A stretch of DNA of 64,000 nt from Beta vulgaris subsp. vulgaris (lineage: Eukaryota > Streptophyta > Magnoliopsida > Caryophyllales > Amaranthaceae). Shown in pieces: positions 58,501 through 64,000 of this stretch. The DNA lies in assembly GCF_026745355.1 (NCBI RefSeq), contig NC_079202.1, positions 45,200,173 through 45,264,172 of the forward strand. Direction: 5' to 3'. A model generated the notes under the pieces. That model made no database searches. It saw nothing but the letters and a program-made list of their open reading frames with translations, and was not told the DNA's origin. Both the position numbers and the translations under genes were made by a program. The stretch's first letter is position 1. Each line of letters starts with the position of its first letter.

Positions 58501-61500
58501 TACTGAACTGCAGCTACATTATGGCGCTGGACAACCCTCCTATCCAAGATGGCAACAGGTTGAAGTACCTGGTCAGCAGCAGTACCATGGACGCAGGAGG
58601 GAATATGAGGAGAAGAGGGTAAAAGTCCCCTAAAAGGCTTCAACTGAGACACATGGAAGACATTATGGATCTTCACAGAAGAAAGAAAAGTGAGTTTATA
58701 AGCTACATGGCCTATAATGTCTTCCACTCTGAATGGACCAAAGTATTTATGAGCTAGCTTTTGATTCATTCTAGTTTGCACAGAAGACTGTCTATATGGT
58801 TGAAGCTTCAACCAAACCCAATCACCAATGTGAAAAGATCTTTGTGACAGCAAAAACCTTCATCCTATGTTGAGCTTTAGCCAAATGAGTCTTCAAAGAA
58901 ACCATCATTGCATCTCTCCTCTGCATAGTTCTATCAACTGCTTTATTAGCAGACTCCCCAGGCAAGTAGGGAAGATATACAAGACCTGGTTGGTTATAGG
59001 CAATCTCATAAGGTGTTAAGTTAGTAGCAGTGTGGTAGGTAGTGTTATACCACCATTCAGCCAATGGAAGCCACATAAACCAATCCTTGGGATGTTCACC
59101 CGTCATGCACCTCAAATAAGCTTCCAAACACCTGTTTAAGACTTCAGTCTGTGGGTCTGTCATTTAATCCGAGGATGGTAAGCTGAAGATAGTAGCAACT
59201 GAGTACCTTGTAGAGTAAACAAGGCTTGCCAGAATTAGAATTGACCGAGAAAAAGAGGATCCCTATCACTGACAATAAACTTAGGCCAGCCATGGAGCTT
59301 AAAAACTCCATCTAAGTATACTTGTGCCACATCCACAGCAGAATATGGATGATGTAAAGCAAAGAAATGAGCATATTTGCTTAACCTGTCAACCTCCACA
59401 TAAATCACTTCTTTGCCTTGAGATTTAGGAAGCCCAGTAATGAAATCCATAGAAACTTCAGACCATACTTCCTGAGGAATTGGAAGAGGCTGGAGGAGGC
59501 CTGGATAAGTTGATGGATCATACTTGCTAGCCTGACAAACTACACAATTTCTCACAAAAGAGCTGACATCCTTGTGCAAGACCTTCCAAGAGAAGAAAGT
59601 TTTGAGCCTCCTAGTAGTGGCATCTCTACCAGAATATCCCCCTTCGAAGAATGCATCCAAGATAACAGGTGATGCTTAAGTTGGTCACTAGGGCCAACCA
59701 CAATCTTACCATGTCTTCTGACCATGCCATCATGTAAAGTATACTTAGCATCCCCAGGCTAGTAAAGCATGATAGAGTGCCAAAAGAGCAGGATCTAACT
59801 GATATGTATCGATAATCAAAGAGGGAAGATTGGACTGCATAGTAGTCAATGCCAAACACAGGACAAAGCATCAGCCACTAAATTTTCCTTGCCAGATTTG
59901 TAAAATATCTCATAGTCAAAGCCCATTAACTTCGAACACCAAAATTTCTGGAAAGGTGTACTAATTTTCTGTTGTAAAAGCCATTTAAGGCTCTTCTGAT
60001 CAGTGTGAATAACAAATTTCTGACCAATGAGATATTGCTCCCATTTCTGGACAGCAAATACTATGGCAAGCAATTCTTTCTCATAAACAGAAAGCTTTTG
60101 CCATTTAGGACCCAATGTCCTACTGATGAAAGTAAGAACAGCCCCAATTCCTTCATTAGATGCATCAGTCTCAAGAATGAATATTTTAGAGAAATCAGGG
60201 ACCCCTAAAACAGGAGCTATAACAAGAGCCTTTTTTAAGGCTTCAAATGCTTCTTGAGCTGAAATAAAGTGCCCCAAATATTCAACCCTTGATGTGGCAA
60301 ATGCACATTTACTAGGCTTGGCAAACAAGTGATGTTGCATTAACTGAAAAACTGCTTCTAAGTCATGCCAGTGAAGTGACAAACTAGGACTATAGACTAG
60401 TATGTCATCAAAGAAGACTAAAACACACTTCCTAAGAAGTGGTTTAAACACACAATTCATCAAGATTGGAAAGCTGCAGGGGCATTGCCAAAAGGCATGA
60501 CCAAGAACTCATAATGACCAGAATGAGTCTTAAAGGCAGTTTTGTGAACATCATCAACATACATTCTTAATTGGTGATACCCCGATCTCAGGTCCAGTTT
60601 ACTAAACACCACAGCACCTGCCAACTCATCTATGAGCTCTTCAATTACAGGGTTTGGAAACTTATCTTTCATAGTTCTCCTATTAACTTATCTTTCACAG
60701 TTCTCCTATTAAGTTCCCTGTAGTCCACACATAACCTCCAAGAACCATCCTTCTTCCCAACCAACACAACAGGACTGGCAAATGGGCTGGCAAATGGGCT
60801 GGAACTATCTTGTATAATATTCAGCATTTCTTGCACAACATTTTCTAAAACATCTTTTTGTTTTAAAGGATACCTATAGGGTCTGATGTTGACAGGTTGA
60901 GCTCCTGACAACAAAGGTATTTTATGATCAAACAAGGCCCAACTAGGAGGTAAAGTAGTAGGTTCTTCAAAAAGGGTTTTGTATTTGTCTAGTAAGGCTA
61001 AGAGTTCAGAGGCAATCCAGTGATGTGAGATAAGCATAGATGGGCAGAAGATAAGTTCGGATCATCAGGATGTGGATTAGATACCTCTAAGAAGCATAGT
61101 TGAATAGATGTAGCTGAGGTTACCAATTTCTGAGCAGCAGACCCTTTGACTGTAATGACCTTGTTAGAAGACATTTCCCTCAGCACATGATGAGTGCCAT
61201 TATAGGTGAACTCCATTCTAAGATTCTGAAAGTTCCACTGCACTGTCCCCAAAGATTGAAGTCACTGAACTCCCAGAACCATATCACATCCTCCCAAAGG
61301 TATATGCAAGGTGTCCGTGACAAACATAGTATTCTCTAGCCTCCACTGAAACCCTTTCCACGTAAACTGACAAGAGAGTGTATTTCCATCAGCCACAGAA
61401 ACAGATTTAACAGGTGTGGCAACAATGTGACATCCCAACTTCATAGCCAATGACACATCTAAGAAATTATGAGTGCTGCCTGAATCTATCAAGATATGAA

Positions 61501-63922
61501 GTGGCTTTTTACCCACATAACTAGTGACTCTCATGGTATTGTAACCATAATTGCCAAATAGAGCACTGATAGAAATATAAGGTTCCTTCTGAAACATCTC
61601 CAAGGTTTCCTCCACACCATCTTCACCATACTCTTCATCATCTAAACCAGGGATTTCTATAGCAAACAATTGAGTTTGTTGTATCTGGCATTTATGACCC
61701 TTGTCATAAGGTGCATCACAAAAATAGCATAGACCCTTAGCTTGTTTATCTGCTCTTTCAGCAGGTGTAAGGTATCTGGTTGGTCTATAAGGCCTTGTAT
61801 TATGGGAGGTTTGAGTTTGAGTGGACAAGGAAGGTGTTGGAAGCAAAGGTTTAGTAGTGGATGGCAAAGAAAGGGGTTTATAATTTGAAATGGGTTTAGG
61901 CTGATATTTCGTGGTGGAAGAAGTGGCTTGAATAGTTGCATTTTGAAGTCTAGCATACTCTACTACATCAACTAGAGTAGCAGGTTTGAAGGCTCTAACA
62001 AAATGCTTCAAATTAGGTTTCAATCCCCCCATAAAACTATCCAAAAAGTACTCCTCAGGAAGTAAAGGATTTCTCTGCGGCATTAATCCTTTCAGATTTT
62101 CAAATGTATCTAGGTATTCATCAATGGTACCAGATTGTGACAATTTATTGAATTCTTCCACAACATTACTGCCTATATCTTCTTTAAACCTGGAACACAA
62201 ATCTACTACAAAATCCTCCCAATCCACCTGCCTTCTTACTACTATGTAACTATTATACCAAGATTCAGCTTTACCAATCAGGTACAAGCTAGCAAGATCT
62301 ACTTTCTGATTATCTAAAATCTTGCATAAGGTGAAATACTTCATACATTTCTTAATCCAAATTCGAGGATTAGATCCATCAAACATAGGAAACTCAATTT
62401 TCGGCACAAAACCTAATGATTTACCTCCATGGGGTGGAAGATCATTTGATCCTTCGCGCTCTGCTCCAGTTTACTGCTTTTCCTTGCTTTTTTGAATCGT
62501 TTCCTCCAATTGATTCGACTGACTCTCCATTCTTTGTTCCAATTCCAACAATTGAGACTCCATTAATGTCTTTAATTGAGCTACGGTAAGCGTTTTTCGT
62601 TTCACCACATTACCTCAATTAATGAAACTGAGGAAAGTTGGGCAGAAACTAGATAGATTGGTTGAGTTCAGGAGCGAAAAATGTTGTAGAACGCAGGAAG
62701 TTGTCTTTTAATGGAGATTAGAGAGGAAACTTGGAGTACTCAACATTCAACCAAGAGTATTTTCAGAGAGATTGAGAGCGAAAAGAAAGATTAAGAAGAT
62801 GAAATGAACCAGATATGTGTTTGTTATTAATCACGATGCCAATGATAACAAGAGTACAGTATTTATAGAGAATTAGCATAACAGAATGTTAACAGAATAC
62901 TAACATAATGGAAGTTAGTTAGACAACTAACTTTCCCGCCCAAAAATGGGTTAAAGTTGTTAATCCTCTAATTGTACCCTATATCACATGAGCTGTTGGA
63001 TTAATTTTTAATCATTATATATATGTAAATGTATTCCAATGTCAACTACTTCTCGATAGCATATTAAACTAGTTGTTTGTAAGTTACTTGAAATGATTGT
63101 CAAAATTAAGAACTTTATATTAAATACATAAGGTAATCTATACTAATATATTAAAAAGCATTCCTAAACAAGGAATGATGTCATGTGGCATCTTCCCTTA
63201 AAGTGTTTACTCCATGTAATTACATTAAAAATATAAAATGCATTATATAAGATTTGATCTCGTGATCACCAGCATCACTGAACCAAGTGATAATTGATGT
63301 TATCATTTCAAAGTAAAATATTAATAAATGAAAGATATACCTACCCAGAGCGTAGCCCGAGCCTAGAAACTAGTAGAATAATAAATAAATAAAAAAGGAA
63401 ACTTTATTGTGAATAAGTTAGGGGAACTAATGCTCACGAACAACTCAAACTCGACTTGAAATCTTAAATAGACGAGTCGAGCTAGAGAAATTTCAAGGTT
63501 GATAAGAAATAGCTCGACTAATGAGCACCCCAAGCTAGAACCAACACAATACACATATATACATATATTGTGTACAAAGTCTGCAGAACATTTACAAACT
63601 CCTGTTTTGTGTACACTTAACTACATAAGTGACATAACATAAAAATTGATTTCGAAATACTATACGGTATTCATATGATTGTACAGGCATTATCAATAGT
63701 CAATCAAAATTTTATATAATCAATGAACACAGAGCAATTAATAATTGTGTAAATAGTTTAAAAATATATATATAGAAGTAAAATAACCTTGGGAGGGAGA
63801 AGGGTGTCAACATCAACATCAGAAGCTCGGGGAAACTTTTCTTTGACGCTTCTTCTGAGCTTCTTCTTATCAGCGCCTGATAACCTCTGTAAAGACTTCG
63901 CTTCAACGGCTTTTTTGAACAT
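49579..63922 (-). CDS. EIF2D: Translation initiation factor eIF2D (ligatin-like), 8 coding exons, 605 residues
   Basis: eIF2D delivers tRNA to the ribosomal P site independently of GTP and takes part in re-initiation and recycling. Minus-strand exons: 63922-63788, 57126-57015, 56154-55964, 55857-55763, 55679-55272, 54980-54872, 51106-50461, 49700-49579. They total 1818 nt with all phases matching. Start: [20 protein letters not shown], the family N-terminus. A pre-PUA region ([21 protein letters not shown]) precedes the PUA domain at about residues 97-178 ([26 protein letters not shown]). An acidic Ser-rich linker follows (185-290), then a winged-helix part ([31 protein letters not shown]), a SWIB/MDM2-like domain (about 400-500), and SUI1 at about 511-600 ([53 protein letters not shown]). 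Intron 1 is 6.7 kb and intron 6 is 3.8 kb, both swollen by transposons. No disabling change seen. Confidence 0.95.
49701..50460 (-). other. eIF2D intron 7
   Basis: GT at 50460 and AG at 49701. Holds a 115-codon minus-strand frame (50116-49769) without recognisable homology; no repeat seen. Confidence 0.6.
51812..52926. mobile_element. Non-autonomous MULE with long inverted ends, in eIF2D intron 6
   Basis: About 85 bases at each end are inverted copies at roughly 85% identity by eye: GGATTATTTAACTAC, AATAATACAAACTTT and CACAAATTTTCGATTAT at the left, and the complements at the right. Flanks TAAAAATAA (51803-51811) and TAAAAGTAA (52927-52935) fit a 9-bp Mutator-type duplication. The interior is C- and CT-rich on the left (CCACCCTCCAGTG) and G-rich on the right, giving long repetitive Pro/Ser-type frames that I do not consider genes. 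The two halves share ACGAAACCAC in inverted sense, so an inner fold-back is also possible. Confidence 0.85.
53125..53640 (-). repeat. Dispersed plant repeat (GTGTCC type) split by a LINE tail
   Basis: Read on the minus strand, the outer parts (53640-53565 and 53221-53125) match 24096-24270, including GTGTCCAACT, ACCCATGTCGGAGTGT and CTACTTGAGGTAAAATGAAG. The uninterrupted relative shows the pre-insertion state. Confidence 0.65.
53222..53562 (-). mobile_element. 3' tail of an L1-type LINE (RNase H end and poly(A))
   Basis: Minus-strand translation gives [18 protein letters not shown] and [20 protein letters not shown], the C-terminal part of LINE RNase H (the SD.. catalytic Asp present). A poly(A) end appears as T11 at 53224-53235 on the plus strand. 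Severe 5' truncation. Flanking TTTATTAAAGG and TTCATTAAAAT may be an eroded target duplication. Confidence 0.75.
57600..57885. mobile_element. hAT MITE-like repeat in eIF2D intron 1
   Basis: Ends GCGCTTGTTCAGTTGACA and TTTCAACCAAACGACT are imperfect inverted repeats. GTTTGGTTGACATAAACATAGG (57667) and CTCAACCAAACAAATTCTC (57781) form an inner pair. Target duplication not found. Confidence 0.55.
58075..58382 (-). repeat. 3' LTR of the gypsy element
   Basis: Plus-strand TGATGTAGAATGC to CCCTATATCA, 308 bp. Nearly identical to 62682-62986. Confidence 0.93.
58395..62610 (-). pseudogene. Gypsy gag-pol, broken by several stops and frameshifts
   Basis: Minus strand, in order. Gag from about 62600, with an early stop at about 62475 and then a 381-codon block (62407-61262): [20 protein letters not shown] and zinc knuckle [14 protein letters not shown]. 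Protease [10 protein letters not shown] lies in the same block, then a stop. Reverse transcriptase: [49 protein letters not shown]. RNase [29 protein letters not shown]. Integrase: NCVVCQASK zinc part, [16 protein letters not shown] core, [13 protein letters not shown]. The C-terminal tail is [16 protein letters not shown], chromodomain-like, to the stop at 58395. A 12-bp repeat makes [10 protein letters not shown] before the reverse transcriptase. Breaks lie at about 61260, 61030, 60670, 60465, 59850, 59630, 59170 and 58830. Confidence 0.92.
62682..62986 (-). repeat. 5' LTR of the gypsy element
   Basis: Plus-strand TGTTGTAGAACGC to CCCTATATCA, 305 bp. Confidence 0.93.
63137..63373 (+). mobile_element. 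Small Helitron-like element (family A) inside the hAT MITE
   Basis: Starts TCTATACTAATATATTAAAA after an A and ends AAACTAG before a T. The hairpin before the end is weakened (CCCAGAGCGTAGCCCGAG). Related along its length to 1276-1539, including the region corresponding to the tRNA-like module. Confidence 0.65.
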
Positions 63923-64000
63923 TTTTGATGTTACGCCTTCAACTCAGATTTCCGCCGATGAGAATGTCAGAGTGGGTGCGGTGCGGTGCGGTGTGTTCTG
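63923..64000 (-). promoter_or_regulatory. 5' UTR or promoter-proximal part of eIF2D
   Basis: Directly upstream of the eIF2D start codon. It includes GGTGCGGTGCGGTGCGGTG on the plus strand (about 63976-63994), a short tandem repeat. The window ends here. Confidence 0.4.

Larger units (their letters stand above)
58075..62986 (-). mobile_element. Ty3/gypsy chromovirus-type retrotransposon, 4.9 kb, both LTRs
   Basis: LTRs 58075-58382 and 62682-62986; flanks CATGA on both sides (58070-58074, 62987-62991). The purine tract AAAGGGAGGAGGTA (minus strand) abuts the 3' LTR. Short LTRs, small total size and a chromodomain-like end suggest the Reina group, which is inference. I count about 13 differences between the LTRs over 305 positions, so it is younger than the copia element at 30.5 kb. 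The region after the 5' LTR does not show the TGG of a usual primer site. Confidence 0.93.
57960..63533. mobile_element. hAT MITE split by a gypsy element and a Helitron-like element
   Basis: The outer ends TACGGGTGCTAATTGAG and CTAATGAGCACCCCAA are inverted. GCTAGAAC flanks both sides exactly (57952-57959 and 63534-63541). Once 58075-62986 with one CATGA, and 63137-63373, are removed, about 420 bp remain, matching the 434-bp MITE at 46908. The arms share AGCTCGACT-type words with the other MITEs here. Confidence 0.9.

Noticed and set aside
62660..62681. Primer-binding site of the gypsy element
   Set aside because: The sequence after the LTR reads TTTTTCGCTCCTGAAC on the minus strand, without the TGG expected of a tRNA 3' end complement; not called.
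1..64000. CRISPR array, operon, phage or defence system
   Set aside because: No evenly spaced identical repeats with unique spacers and no clustered prokaryotic-type genes; all structure fits a plant nuclear genome.

Overview
The window is a piece of a flowering-plant nuclear genome, most likely a eudicot. It is AT-rich, with intron-containing genes showing GT-AG junctions, a chloroplast-targeted protein gene, and dense plant transposons (Ty1/copia, Ty3/gypsy, L1-type LINEs, hAT, MULE, Stowaway, mariner and Helitron-like). I see no prokaryotic features, no CRISPR array and no rRNA. The species cannot be named from the sequence alone.

Four host genes can be reconstructed. (1) 2085-11254 minus: glycerophosphodiester phosphodiesterase, GDPD4 type, 9 coding exons, 327 codons. 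(2) 18088-21584 plus: an uncharacterised 279-residue coiled-coil protein with a C-terminal Cys motif, 12 exons. (3) 25154-25630 plus: intronless gene for the variable (alpha) subunit of chloroplast ferredoxin-thioredoxin reductase. (4) 49579-63922 minus: translation initiation factor eIF2D, 8 coding exons, 605 residues. In all four the splice phases agree and the joined frames are open, so they look functional. They are not co-regulated; this is ordinary plant gene spacing.

Layout: 1-1030 gypsy debris; 1276-1539 small Helitron-like element; 2.0-11.3 kb GDPD4 with a LINE relic and a fold-back in its introns; 11.4-12.1 kb Helitron-like; 13.6-15.3 kb LINE 5' half; 15.9-17.9 kb non-autonomous hAT ending 180 bp before the coiled-coil gene; 22.7-24.0 kb second Helitron-like of the 11.4 kb family; FTR gene at 25.2 kb; 28.5-30.35 kb 5'-truncated LINE with a clean target duplication; 30.54-40.71 kb a decayed copia element with both LTRs and a CATGG duplication, holding a dead mariner-like transposase; 41.06-46.52 kb a second copia on the minus strand with a Stowaway MITE in one LTR; 46.9-49.4 kb three hAT MITEs; 49.6-63.9 kb eIF2D.

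The main interest is insertion stratigraphy. Intron 1 of eIF2D (6.7 kb) carries a hAT MITE (8-bp duplication GCTAGAAC) split by a chromovirus-type gypsy element (5-bp duplication CATGA) and by a Helitron-like element. A dispersed repeat in intron 6 is split by a LINE tail, and its relative at 24.1 kb serves as the empty site. Two small elements of different classes carry internal tRNA-like A/B-box modules. I found no convincing new multi-gene system.
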